Notes: generated from the sequence alone by a model not told the origin. Shown: positions 22,850-34,865, counted from the stretch's first letter. The stretch: 64,000 nt of DNA from Branchinecta lynchi (GCA_023053575.1 JAKZAP010000005.1:1860001-1924000), one strand, 5' to 3'. Numbers and translations are program-made.

Positions 22850-24330
22850 CACCTTAATTCCGGACCCCCCCCCCCCCCACAGTGCCCGAACCCGTTCCAG
22901 TCCGGTCACTGAGTATCTATTGCTTGTGCTTGTTCCCTAATCCTGGAAATTATACTGAATAATTACCGAATCTCAATCATGATACCGAATAATTTCGAGC
23001 CAATAGCTTATTCGGGAGTCTGTGTAACTACGAAATCTCCATAAAAATACCGAATGATTTCAGTAAATTTTCTCACCAAATTCTATAACTACTGTGATAA
23101 CCAATCGCTTATTTGGGAGTCTGTGTAACTACGGAATCTCCATAAATATACCTAATAGTTCCGGCATCGAAAAATTACCAAATGATTTCAGTAAATTCTC
23201 TCACCAAATTCGTGATAACTACCGAATACTGGCAGTTATACCGAATCCTGATCATTATACCGAGGAGATTTACAGATAGCCTATTTAGAATTCTGTATAA
23301 CTACCGAATCCCCATAAATATATCGAACAGTTCTGCTATCGAAAAAATACCGAACAGTTTTAGTAAAATTTTGGGTTTCCGGCCCAGAATTTTACCGAAT
23401 CTCAAAAAGGTGTGGGGTGCTGCACGCCCCCTCTTCCGACAAATTCGTGATAACTACCGAATACTGGCAATTATACCGAATTCCGATCATTATACCGAAG
23501 AGATTTGTACAGATAGCCTATTTAGGATTCTTTAGAACTGCCGAATCCCCGTAAATCGAACAAATACCGAATAATTTTAGACCTCTGGCCCCAAATTTTA
23601 CCGAATCTCAAAAAGGTGGGGGGGAGCTGCACCCCCCCCCCCTCGTGACGCCCCTGCCCTCCACCCCCCCCCCCCCCCCCATCACATTAATCGGATCCGG
23701 TCCGGACTTGATTTGGGACATTTGAGACACGAGGTACATTCCAATAAATGTCAAGTTTAATTAAGATCCGAACACTCGTTCGAAAGTTACACACGTCTCA
23801 ATATTCCGATTCCCCATCCCTCCACTCCCCCCACGATGGTCGGATCGGAGAACTGGCTATTTCTAAGCCAATCTGTTAAGTCTCTAATGTCCAGGCAAAT
23901 TTTCATCATCCTAGCACATCTGGAAGTACCTTGACACGCGATCTCCCTCCCCCCCCCCCAAGTGAAGTGCCCGAATCCGGTACGGTTCAGTCACTGATCT
24001 ATCTAGGGCTTGTGCTTGTCCTTCCCACCAAGTTCCATCGCAATCGCCCCACACAAGATTTCCGGCTCCCTTCCACCCCCATCCCCCCTACATTCATCGG
24101 ACCCGGTCCGGACTGGAAATGGGACATCTGAGACACGAGATCTTTCCAAATATAAAGTTTCGTTAAGATACGATCACCCGTTCGAAAGTTATGCTTACCT
24201 CAAGATTTCTGACTCCCCATCCCTCCACTCCCCCCACGGCGATCAGAGCAGGGAAGTAACTATTTTAAGTTAGTTTGGTCGGGTATTGATATGCCTGCCA
24301 AGTTTCATCGTCCTAGCACTTCTGGACTCA
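22850..24330. repeat. Tandem pyrimidine-rich units interrupted by ACCGAAT-rich sequence
   Basis: Segments at 22820-22940, 23690-23930 and 23915-24330 share phrases such as CACATCTGGAAGTACCTT, CGGTCCGGACT, GGGACAT...GAGACACGAG and CCATCCCTCCACTCCCCCCA. Between 22945 and 23640 lies a block in which ACCGAAT recurs dozens of times, with two internal duplicates of GTGATAACTACCGAATACTG. The block looks like a separate insertion. Open frames across it are periodic artefacts. Confidence 0.7.
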
Positions 24331-24339
24331 ACCTAACTC

Positions 24340-25940
24340 GAGAACAGTGCACCGACAGACCGACAGACCGAAAAGTGATTGGTACGTGGCACTTGCGCAC
24401 TTGCGAAGCCGCAAGAGCCATAAAAGGGAAGAAAAAGAAAGAAACTTTATTTCCCTAAAGGAAAGAAAAAGAAAGAAACGAGCTTGACTTACCACCTTCC
24501 ACAATACAACAGAACCAAAAAAAGTAGCAGGGAAACACCATTGTCGTCGCTGAAGCTTTAAGTTATGTTTTCAGATTTCTCATTTGCACGAAGCTAATTT
24601 CACGTCTGATGGCAGCTGTCGATCTGAATAGTTCGTTTGGCAAGTTCATCGCTTATAATCACGGTCGCTCTAAGCATTTACGACAGTTGGGTAAGGTGAG
24701 TAGGCCCACCTGCCAGCATTTCTGCTACTTCAGATTCTCACGATAGAGAAAAGCCCTAGAAAGCTCTTCAAAAAATGCAAGATCGTTAGGTGACAGTGCG
24801 ATTTGTCAAAGTCATACATCTAAAGCCACTATCATTGATCTGAATTAACGTTGTCGCAAGGAGCTTCCCTTTTGCAAGAAGGGCTCCTTTTTGACCAATT
24901 CGACTATGAGATTATTCGAATTAGGTGCGCAAGCCCTGCACTATCTTTGAGGGTTGGGTGTGCAATTGAGCTTCTGTGTGGCCCTGACAGGTGAGAAATG
25001 ATGGCGGCGTCGCACACACTTACCACCCGTTCTATATGAGAAGAATAAGATGTACGAAGGGCTAAAGGACCGTTCAAGCTTACGTTTAAGGCGCAGAATT
25101 CCTGGACGATACTTGCTATCCGCAAATATCTGTGGGAAAACTTTCATCCCGCCATGCTTGCCGTAGTCAAAATTAATAGGAACGGGTTCTATTTTGTGTG
25201 TTAAAAGTTATACGTGACCAATCACAGCGTTCTTTTCCATCACGTGACACTATCAAGGAAGAAAGAGAGAAACGGATAAGGAGAGGTATTTGTAATATAA
25301 TTGAAACTGATGAGCTCTTTGAATGGAAATTCAGTCATACTAAACTGTACAGCTAATTGCGTTTCGACAACTACAAGTTTTTACCTTATCTGAGATAATT
25401 ACAGCAATTCTGGTAGGCTCAAAACTAAGTCGAGGATTGAGGAATATACATTGGTCTAACAGACACAGCAACAGATATTATACTGAATTTGCATAAAACC
25501 GGTCGAGGCTGATCTAAAATCCCAGATTTCAAGATGTTCAGTGTCCCCAAAGTTATCAAAGCTTAGGTTCTCTTGGATTCATTGTCGGGCTCCGTGTTGC
25601 TAATCTGCGCATACGTGGGCGTACAACTTGATTTTCAAGTTGAACGGAAGAGGAGGATAAGGCTTACAAGGCGAAGCATTTTCACTCATGTTACAACACA
25701 AGCGTGAAGGGTCCTTCCAAGTCATCTTGCACAGCTGTAGCGGCGCAGAGTTTCAATTACCGTTACAATTATTTTCTTCAGTCTCTAGTTACTATTATTT
25801 TCTTCAGTCATTTAGAGGTGAAAGCCTTTTCTCTTGCTTTGTATTATTATTATTATATCTCTTTTACAAGAAAATAACAAAGTACAAAGTATTTCTTCAG
25901 CCAAAGCTGACTAATTCAGGTGCAGTCAACAAGAAACATT
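24340..25940. other. Intron 2 of the SAM gene: nothing recognised
   Basis: Apart from a purine-rich GAAAGAAAAAGAAAGAAA tract near 24425-24480, no repeat family, exon or RNA gene could be supported. Confidence 0.45.
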
Positions 25941-25952
25941 GATTACACTTAG

Positions 25953-26102
25953 GGCCAAGGCCGTATCCAGGAGGGGGGGGGGGTTGACCCCCCCCCCCCC
26001 AAACACACAAAAATAGTCATTTTTAAAAGCTTTTCCCTCTGATCTATGTCTTTTTTGTACTTTTTTGTCCTACCCGCAGGCGAAAAACCCCACGAAAGGC
26101 AC

Positions 26103-26135
<33 letters not shown>

Positions 26136-26163
26136 TTCCTGGATAGGGGCCTGCTTAGGGCAC
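25953..26163. mobile_element. Short C-tract element, inverted relative to 20185-20370
   Basis: GGCCGTATCCAGGAGGGG at one end and CTGGATAGGGGCCTG at the other bracket C/G runs, including 26 consecutive C at 26102-26127. The middle CTTTTCCCTCTGATCTATG, then TTTTTTGTACTTTTTTGTCC, is the reverse complement of the 20185-20370 element. Confidence 0.7.
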
Positions 26164-27424
26164 AGGCCTCCCCACATTCACACACAAGAAGAGAAGGTAC
26201 AGCTTTGTTCACAATAACTATTCCTATTTGTAATGGTTTGGCCCACTTCCACCACATGACTTAACTTCTTTAAATTTGATTTTAAGAATTTAAGAAAATT
26301 AAAATATGGACGGATAAATTTTTGAATCAACGAGAACAAGACCAAAGGTTTCGATGGGATTCCAAAAATTTTATATTTGGTCCTGAGAATTTGGTCATGC
26401 AAATATCCGGTTTTCGCCAGACTCCTTCAGTATTTTTAGTACTAAGACTTAGGCTAATGACTAATCGTCTGAGAAAACCAACCTCAGATATTGATTCAGC
26501 ATGTGTGTATTTACACTTACACGTCATACCTACTTTGACGAAATTGATCAAAACTTCCTGCCTTATTTCAGCCAAATCTCCTGTTTCGGCCGGATACCGG
26601 CCAAACCACTTTTCCGGCCAAAACTAAAGCACAAAAAAGAATTCAGCGTATCTCTTTACCCTATATCGAACATCTAATCAACTTCAGATAAACCTTTAAA
26701 GTTTCAGGTTTCGACCGGATTCCAGGCGATCTATTTGTTCGAAGAAAAAATAATTTTCATAAATGGATTCAGCATGCTTCCTACCACTACATCGAACCTC
26801 TAATCAACTTCAGATAAAACTTAAAAAACAAAAAAAAATCCGGTTTCAGCCGGATTCCGGGCGAACTACTTCTCCGACGAAAAAATTATTTTCTTATACA
26901 TGTTCAGCTTTTCTTTTTACCCTAAATCAAACATCTAATCAACTGTAAATAAATTTATTTTTAACAAACTTTCCGGTTTCGACCACATTCCAGGCGGACT
27001 ACTTATCCGGCGAGAAAATGATTTTCTTATTCGTGACCAGCATCTAAATCGACAGTCTCATTAGCTGTTAAAAAATATTCTGTTCGCCCCTTAATTTTCC
27101 CTCCCCCCCCCCCCTCTAAATACAGAGCTGCAGATCCCATCTATGAACTCGACTTGTCCTTGACCCAAGGAATTCTCACTCCAAGTTTCATCAAAATATC
27201 TCATTCCCTTCGAGACTTATCGTGCTCACAGATGGACGGACAGGCGGTTAGACGGACAAATTTTACGAAGTCATAGGTATCCGTCCACTTACGTTTTGGG
27301 ATCCCAAAACAAATCTAAACTGAAAGTCGACACGTAAAACAGTAACAAAAAGGTTTCTAAAAAGTCATCAGATCTCGTTGAAATTTCGTGTTAACATGGA
27401 ACGAAAGTTTGAGTTTGCAGGTTA

Positions 27425-27505
27425 GTTCTTCCATTTACAGCGTGAAGAGGACCCTTGCCAAGAAGGGTCAAATATCGCTGAAGAACATTCTAGATGGCGC
27501 TTTGG
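27425..27505 (+). repeat. Penelope-like terminal-repeat fragment in the centre of the 3-kb inverted repeat
   Basis: GAGGACCCTTGCCAAGAAGG, then GTCAAATATCGCTGAAGAA, matches the Penelope repeat with a broken hammerhead core (GTGAAGA and CAAA). The sequence breaks off after AACATTCTAGATGG. Confidence 0.6.
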
Positions 27506-28038
27506 TGATGGAAGATCGTTCGCTAGTTGATATTTCTTGTCAGTTTGTTATGTCTTCATTCTTCTTTTCTTCTTCTTTTTTTCTCTCCTTCTTTTTCTTT
27601 CTTTTTGATTTCTTTGGTTTGTTTCCCTTAAGATTAGATGAATAAAGAATAAGCCCAGCCCATTGCCAGGTCTTATGTTAGGCCTTATGGTGGGGCCATA
27701 AACAGTTAATGGTACTTTTTTTTATTTTTATGAATAAACTGAAACTGAAACTGAAACTAGATGTCTTATCCGTCTTTAGTCAAGTTTTCTATACCGATCA
27801 AGCTAACGCAACGACAAGCTAAAAGCTTAACGCTAAATGTAATAATAATTAAATAAATGATCAAAAATATTTTGATCAACACTGCTACTTTACTGGATGT
27901 TTTGAACCCACAGCAAATATAAGCTTCTACCTCGGCTTGTCAAACCGTTACCTAGTCCAGCTAAGACACTATAGTGACGATAGGCATATGTCGTGTCATT
28001 TTGGGATCCCAAAACCTAAGTGGAGGGATACCTATGAC

Positions 28039-28539
28039 CAGGGTTGTCACAGCAAAAATATTTAGAGAGTGACTTTTGGCCCAAAACAGAGAGTTAATTG
28101 GGAGTGAGATTTATCCTCATGAAATTTTCGCTTTTGGTCGGAATCGCCTCTGTAAAATGACACATCTTACTTTACTTTCATGAAAAAACTTAGGCCATAA
28201 AATCATCAACACGGATGAAGTTGTTCGTACCACCAGGGTTGCCACATCAACAATATTTAGAGAGCGACTTTTGGTCCAAAACAGAGAGTGAATTGTGAGC
28301 GAAATTTATTTTCATGATATGTTCACTTTTGTTCGGCATCCCCTCTGTAAAAATGACACATCTTAATTTTAATTTCATAAAAATACTTGAAATAGTTACT
28401 TCTGGTCGGAATCCCTGCTGCAAAATGACACATTTGGTCATTTTGTGAAATAGAGGGATTTGTATCCTACGTTGGACAAGAGTGACAAAAACAAAATAGA
28501 GTGACAATTCACACTATCGTGCGACATGTGGCAACCCTG
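28039..28539. mobile_element. hAT-like composite element (CAGGGTTG family)
   Basis: Outer flanks CCTATGAC (28031-28038) and CCCATGAC (28540-28547) match at 7 of 8 bases. Left end is CAGGGTTGTCACA; right end is TGTGGCAACCCTG. Inside, at 28234, a second left end (CAGGGTTGCCACATCAAC) begins, preceded by CGTACCAC and by 25-30 bases of the LINE flank seen at 8796-8821. The composite thus carries a captured piece of LINE between two left halves. Confidence 0.82.
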
Positions 28540-29132
28540 CCCATGACATCCCAAAAATTCTCCGTCTGTCTGTGAGCACGATAGCTCTCGAAGGGAATAA
28601 GATATTGTGATGGAACTTGGTGAGAGTATCCTTTGGGGCAAGGCTAAGGTCAAGTTCGTAGATGGGCTCTGTAGCCCTACATTTAGGGTTGTGGGTTCAA
28701 ATTAAGGGACAAACAAAATATTTTAAACAGCTAATGAGATAGTCGATTAAGAAGTAAGAAGAGATTCTGAACACAAATATGAAAACCATTTTCTCGCCGG
28801 ACAAGTAGTTCGCCCGGAATCTGGCGAAAAACCGGAAAGTTTGTTAAAAGTAAAAGTTTTATTTGAAGTTGATTATATGTTCAGTTTAGAGGTAAGAAGT
28901 CATGCTGAAAACTTATGTGAAAATCATTTTCTACTTGGACAAGTAGTTCGCCTTGAATCTGGCCCAAGCCGGAAAATTTCTTAAAAGGAAAAGTTGTATT
29001 TGAAGTGAATTAGATGTTGGATGTATGGGTAAGGGGATACGCTGAATTCGTTTTTTAGCTTTATTTTTATCCACTACAAGCCTTGAGCTGTTTCTAAATG
29101 TTTAAAGTAATAACATCTAACAGTCTGGATCA

Positions 29133-29412
29133 CTTTGAGCCCAAGCTGACTTTGAAACATTTATTCAAACAATATTTACAACGGATACGTCAGCTACGAT
29201 TCTTCATCAGTGATATTTCGGCCCTTCTTGGCAAGGGTCCTCGTCAGGTTGTCACTCCTCTGGTAAACCTGGATTACAGGTTTGTTTCCTTCCCCGAAGT
29301 TGAACCAGAGGATTGACGGCCTGACGAGGACCCTTGCCAAGAAGGGCCGAAATATCGCTGATGAAGAATCGTAGCTGACGTATCCGTTGTAAACATTGTT
29401 TGAATAAAAAGC
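29133..29412. repeat. Paired inverted Penelope terminal repeats without coding sequence
   Basis: The minus-oriented repeat (29133-29300) and plus-oriented repeat (29290-29412) form an imperfect palindrome flanked by CTGGATCA (29125-29132 and 29413-29420). On the + strand the hammerhead-like core CTGACGA (29321-29327), stem II GGACCCTT...AAGGGCC and GAAA (29349-29352) are intact. The helix III strand ends in CGTA before GCTGACG. Confidence 0.8.
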
Positions 29413-29869
29413 CTGGATCAAATAAATTTTTGGGATCCCATCGAAACCTTTGGTCTTGTTTGTAACGACACAAATCATACAGAGCAGTCACTTTACTTCC
29501 TAACTTAACCATTACTTCCTTTGTGTGCTAGTCCATTTGTATTTATAGTTATATTTATTTTAGTGTTTTCTTTCCTTTTTCTTGTTTTTCTCCACTTGTT
29601 TTTCCTCTGCAACTTGTGAGTAATAAATAAATTACTCGCAAATTAGTATTACTGTAATTAAAACAAATATTAATAAAAGCAAAACCTCTTTGGTGTTGTA
29701 GTCCTTGACTGTCATAAGTTTGTCTGCGTTGCTATATTTTGTTCCGCCGCGGATGTACCAATACGTTAATTGGGGTGGTGGTGCAGGGGAGTTTACATCG
29801 TTATACCGATTAACAGCGAAGTTGTCGCGGCTAACAATCACCGATAAGCTCGACCACTTTAAAATCCAC

Positions 29870-30060
29870 TAGTCAAATCCCCAGGATCAGTAACAGACTT
29901 TCAGATGACATCTCCGAAGCCATTAATAACACCAAAGCTGTCAGCTATAATTCGGCCCAGAAGCGCGAAGCCACAGGTCGCATTCGGTGGGCCTATAAGC
30001 GGCATCATCGTAAATATAAGATCCTTCACATCATTGGTTTTAATGATCCATAAGGGATGA
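29870..30060 (+). other. Open, coding-looking fragment of unknown identity
   Basis: After CCCCAG the + frame reads RISNRLSDDISEAINNTKAV, then SYNSAQKREATGR and RIRWAYKRHHRKYKILHI, to TAA at about 30050. It is charged, lacks a start codon and follows an acceptor-like CCCCAG. It may be a retroelement remnant or an exon; no family was recognised. Confidence 0.3.
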
Positions 30061-30548
30061 CACGGATCCTACATCCAAAACTCTTAATGAGAGATAGTGC
30101 AGATAAATGGATTCTGAGGAAGCGGTCATTCTTTTATGTGTCTCCAATGCCCCACGGATCTTCATTTACCTTCTACTAGTTCTCCAGAGGGAGAAATAGT
30201 AGCGACCCGCCAGTACAACTGGAACAGCTTCGGTTGAAGCCATCCATGACGTGCCCGCTCTTGATCCGCCCTGGACTCACAAAAACAGAACAGCCGCGAA
30301 TTATAAAATTACTGAACCGTTAGCAGCAGTTGTAGACTCGCTAGCTACGGTAGCACCAACATCCCCGAAGCTGCTGTAAACCACCCCCCCCCCCCTTCCC
30401 TGTTAGGTTATCCAACCTATTTCTCGGCTTGACCACCCTGTTAAACTCTAGGTAGCGTTCAGACGACTTATTATTAGTTACGATCGTTACTATTCTTGTT
30501 AGTTTTGCCGTTCCAGAGCTCGCCGTGATAAGAAAATTGGCTCCACGA

Positions 30549-31022
30549 AAAGTTCGTCTGTGACTCTTGTATATTTGGGGAGATATATCTATGGATGAGG
30601 ATTTGGTGTAACATCAACGGATAAGACGACGCGACGTACTTTAATCTTTAATGAACAGATGGAAACTGGACTGTTTTGTCATATAAACGATGATATGCCG
30701 TGCTTGGTTAATTGTGACAAAGGGGGCATTGCTCTGCTACGAATTGGTTTATTGCACTTGTTATTACCTTGCTAATGAACAAGAGGTTGACCATTCAGTG
30801 TCCGAACAAATGCTATTCGTGAAATATCTTCAACAATTCTCTGGATTTATACTGGCGGTCTGTTAACATTTAAAGCTTTTAAATGGGGGTGATTACAAGG
30901 TTATTTCATTACTTGTATGGTTATTGGGGAAGAGAAATGTCTTGGTTCTAAAGCTGTTTGTATAAAATGTGATAAACATTTTACTTTCACACTCCACGTC
31001 TGAGCGTTTGCGCACTTGTTAT
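30549..31022 (+). repeat. Dispersed repeat R1, uninterrupted copy
   Basis: This is homologous throughout to 53588-54567, from AAGTTCGTCTGTGAC to GAGCGTTTGCGCACTT, but lacks the 457-bp insert of the other copy. The insertion target TTAA is present at 30708-30711. Identity of the repeat itself is unknown. Confidence 0.82.
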
Positions 31023-32088
31023 TACATTCTTGGCTGAAATGCGTTGCTAAGTAGCAAAAGAAAGTTTGATGCCTGAAATCGTGCTAGTCTCGCCGGTTTG
31101 CCATAGTATAGGGTGGGTCTGTATGCAGCAAAAGCTCAGCATTGGAACAGGATTAACAAGCCCAGGGTTTGGCTACGAACGCTAGCAGAAGAACGACTGG
31201 CAGACTACCCGACGATCGTCCTCGCGCCTTTCCGTCGACACCTTTTGGATAAATTTCAGTCTAGTTTGTTTGTCGCTTCTTGTCCTACTCTTGTTAATCC
31301 ATCGAGGTAAACTTTCGACTAATCTCTGCTTCCTGTGTGGAGGTGATCAGGTCAATACTTAGAGTTCCTTTTCCCGTTTTTGCCATTAAATCCAACTTCA
31401 CTTCCCAATCAGACACCACGAGCATCCTCAAGGCATAGTGACAGCTCAGTCGTAAATTTTTCGATCATTTTCTTTCGACATAACCACCATACCGGGACGG
31501 TCAGACCGTAATTGCTTCCTTCCTCAAGACCTGACGTCCGGTTTTGTGGCGAATCTGCTTTAGAAGGTGTGTGGCAGGAAACACAAGGACCTTTGACACG
31601 TTTTCCACAATCAAAAAGTAAGATCGCATTGTTTACTGTGATGATCTTTTCGCATCGTTTCGTCAAGCCCTCTACCCTTGTTTCCGTCAATGAAAGGAAG
31701 AAAGGAAGGAAATCTTTCCTTTAAACCGAAATTTCACACAGCTTTAAAAGGACGAATATAGGCGATGCGCCAAGGGTGCATCGCTTCAGCATATTTCCTG
31801 AATTAAGAGTTTTGTTCTTTCTTGCGTGAAAAAAAAAAAAAAACACTTTCTGAGAACCGGAATCCGAGAACTTCATGAGTCTTCAAATTTGTGAATACAT
31901 TGGTGGCAGAGAGCTTCGAATTCTCCAGTCCATAATATGCGACTTTGGGATTCTTTTAAATATAAGTAAAATTTTAAACTAAACAAACCTTAGTATTTTT
32001 TGTAGCTTTCTGTTAGAATAAAACTTTATAAGACGGAGAGTCAGAGAACTTTACGAGTGTCCACCCAGTCCATGTGTTATGTCGGTTG

Positions 32089-32525
32089 TTCAAATTCAAA
32101 TTCAAATTCAAATATTTTATTGACCTCCAAGATCGGAGAGTATAAAGTGAAGTAAATACATACAAATTGGCCCAACATGTAATACTACTAAAAAACAATC
32201 TGGCCAAAACATACTAAAAATACAAGAAAATAACATTATACACACGCGTAAAACTATAGTAACTCTTTAACCGCTAAATATAGGTTATGAGTAAGACAAG
32301 ACATTTTCGACAGAAATTTTTGTTGCTTTTTTCGCATAATTTGAAGTGGATCTTTCAAATGGTACAAACTTATAGCAGACGAAGTAGAATGGAATTTTAA
32401 AAGTCTACACAAAAATTTACCAAAATTAAAAAAAGTAGTTTTAATATGCGCAATATTAGAATTAGAAAAATAAGGAAGCCAACTAGAAAATAAAAGGACT
32501 TGAGGCAGAGCAACCGTATTGAAGA
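32089..32525 (-). mobile_element. Probable LINE 3' end with (AATTC)n tail
   Basis: Four AAATTC units at 32092-32116 are followed by AATATTTTATTGACCTCCAA and a long A-rich, gene-poor tract. On the - strand this is a 3' UTR ending in a short tandem repeat, as for the other LINE tails here. No protein segment could be recognised with certainty. Confidence 0.45.
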
Positions 32526-33321
32526 CGCGAAATTTACTTTCAACCGTTTGGTCACTTCCTCAGAAGTTGAGGTCGGACTGGTACTGGTAATGAGTTTAAA
32601 ACCAAGCAGAAAGGCTTGGTTTTAACTCGAAAAAAAAAACACCGGTCGATTCACCTTCACCACCGAAGAAAATAAATTAGCCTACTTATTCTTAAATTTC
32701 AATGCTAAGTTCGAAAAACAATCCGGTTAGGCTTCGTTGATTTCAGGGCACTGGAAACAAACTCGAACTAATCCGAACCACCCTGTACAACTTTCCCCTA
32801 AAAAACACAAAAAATAATGAGCCTTACACTCATGGTGGGAGTTTACCGCTCACGCAATTGAATATTCTCTAGTCAAATCTGGGTGCTTAGACTGTTGGAT
32901 CGCTCGACAGCTGTCTAGGGAAGGTCTTACCTTTCTGACCTGTTGGGTCGCGCCTCCGACTCAACCTTTGACTTGATCGGGCTGAGTTGGAATCCAAGAC
33001 GAGAGTTATAGGTCAAGACCTTCGCTCCCCCGTTGCTGCAACAATCCTGTGTTTTGTCTGAACCTTGAGATAAAAGGTGACAAATCATAGTGTCGATGAG
33101 AGACTCAATCGTCAACTCAGATGGTAATAAGGGAGTCAAAGGTTGATGTCTAGTCTCATGGATACCATTATTGTCTTTGCTTGCTGCTTTCAAAGAGCGC
33201 GATGAGATATATGTCAAAGTGCGTGTTATGTCAAAGCGAAACTTGAAACCAACCGATCACATTTTTAGCCGAAGGCACTACAAAGCTGCTGAGTGTAAGA
33301 AGACTGTTAGAGTTTCGTGAC

Positions 33322-33635
33322 AGATAACACGAGGATGCGCGGTTTCAACAGATAATGCGTAACGATAACACTTCAGATGTTATCTGTTGTGTTTCAAAAT
33401 GTTATGCATAATAAGCATTACCATCAGGAGGAACCGAAAAACAACCAAAAGTATCTGCTGAGTTTTCCGACATCATGACGATAAGGAATAAAGTCAGTAG
33501 ATGTATTTTTGGCTCTTCCTAACAAAGCTTGTTATGCATAACACTTCATGCATAACTTTTTCAAACACAACAGGTAAAATCCGAAGTGTTATCTGTTACG
33601 CATTACCTGTTGAAACCGCGCATCCTCGTGTTATC
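33322..33635. mobile_element. Long inverted-repeat element (AGATAACACGAGGATG ends)
   Basis: The left arm (33322-33415) and the reverse complement of the right arm (33535-33635) share AGATAACACGAGGATGCGCG, GTTTCAACAG, TAATGCGTAAC and TTATGCATAA. The arms are about 90 bp, leaving a short centre. This foldback architecture is non-coding. Confidence 0.8.
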
Positions 33636-34679
33636 TATTATGGAACTTTTGACAGTGCACCGAAGGTCCATAGTGTTCGTTCGTACGAGAGGACAGAATT
33701 ATCGGCCACTGGCCCAAGTAACTTATGAAACTACGTTAGGGGTTTACGCTACGTAGGGGTTTTGACGGAGTTGGAGAAGTAGTCGAACGCAATAGCCGGC
33801 ACAATAGGTTGCCAGATCAGAATATGTAAGCCGAAGGATCTCTCTACCGATGCGAAGTACGCCACGAGGCCTGTGCGAGGCGGAACGCTGAAAACATGCA
33901 GTTTTGACGTTCAAGACCAGCGATCTTGGCTCAAGGTACTCCAGGTGGGGAGAATATTACAACAAATCAGAATGCGTAAATTATTTTGTACTCCTCAGTT
34001 CTGAGGGAAATAAATAAATATATAAATAAAGCCTGGTGCCCCAATGCCTCAGAACTAAACCAGCCGTCAGTAGTCCCCTGCCTCAGAGCTAAACCAGCCG
34101 TAGCTCCAGACAAATATTCAAAAATTTTTGCATCATGAACGGTTTTGCTGCTCTTTGTGTCTGCTAAAGACTAAGAAAGTTCGTTTGCTGGAGGATCGAC
34201 GGTTTCGAATGATGTGGTGCATTCTTAGGCCAAGAAAAGATGACAAATACTGAATAAACCAAGAAAGTGAAACTACTGACTATGGCATACTCTGGAGGCG
34301 ATGTACTTCAGGTATCGGTGCTGGACGACCCGGCACCCTTGTAAACAACCGATAATCCCTCAGCTTAAGGATCTGCCTTGCTAACGACAGGCAACCCCTA
34401 AATCTTAGGTGCTGGAAGATGACACGTGGGCAGAAGAGATGACAACCCCTTGCGACCAAACCTTGGCTCACCACTCCACTCCCCAGCTGGAAATAGCTCC
34501 AGAAAGCCAACCAAAAGGTGGCTGAGCACGAGCACCTCGCGAGTATCGAGGAAACAACGGAGATCCCTCCAAAGAAAGCAAGAGCTTCATTGACAGACGT
34601 GGTCTGTCAGGTGCTTTCGCCAGGGATAGCTACATAGCTTGCGTCCGGACACAAATACAACAGGAATTGTCGGCTTGAC

Positions 34680-34865
34680 CAAAGCTAGAGAACCCATTTC
34701 CTCATCGCTTTCAAAAATCATGGACGACAGGGCCCAACCAGCACACGACGTCGTCCACTGTTTCCTGACCGAAGATTAAAAATTAAGTGTCTTTTTCTGT
34801 GTTTTGTTTACTTTCTTCATTTACTCCGCCTTTCCGAAATGGCGGGTCATAAATAAATTGCTTAC
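34680..34865 (+). mobile_element. Retroelement 3' tail, shared with 52430-52605
   Basis: Both places contain CCAACCAGC(A/G)CACGAC, TTCCTG(A/G)CCGA, AAATTAAGTGTCTTTTT, TTTCTTCATTTACTCCG and GCGGGT(C/T)ATAAATAAA. Being truncated at variable 5' points with the same 3' end is characteristic of LINEs. Confidence 0.6.

Larger units (their letters stand above)
26330..29470. repeat. Imperfect inverted repeat of about 3 kb
   Basis: Four blocks recur in mirror order. (1) 26335-26385 (AAGACCAAAGGTTTCGATGG) pairs with 29425-29465. (2) 26580-27060, made of units with CCGGATTCCGGGCGAACTAC, pairs with 28730-29010. (3) 27125-27250 (CTTCGAGACTTATCGTGCTC) pairs with 28555-28680. (4) 27265-27320 (TTTTGGGATCCCAAAA) pairs with 28005-28040. 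The right arm is split by the hAT-like element at 28039 and by the Penelope ends at 29133. Confidence 0.75.

Noticed and set aside
23094..23535. Repeated NYRI/IPNS peptide frame
   Set aside because: It is a translation of the ACCGAAT word repeat, non-coding.
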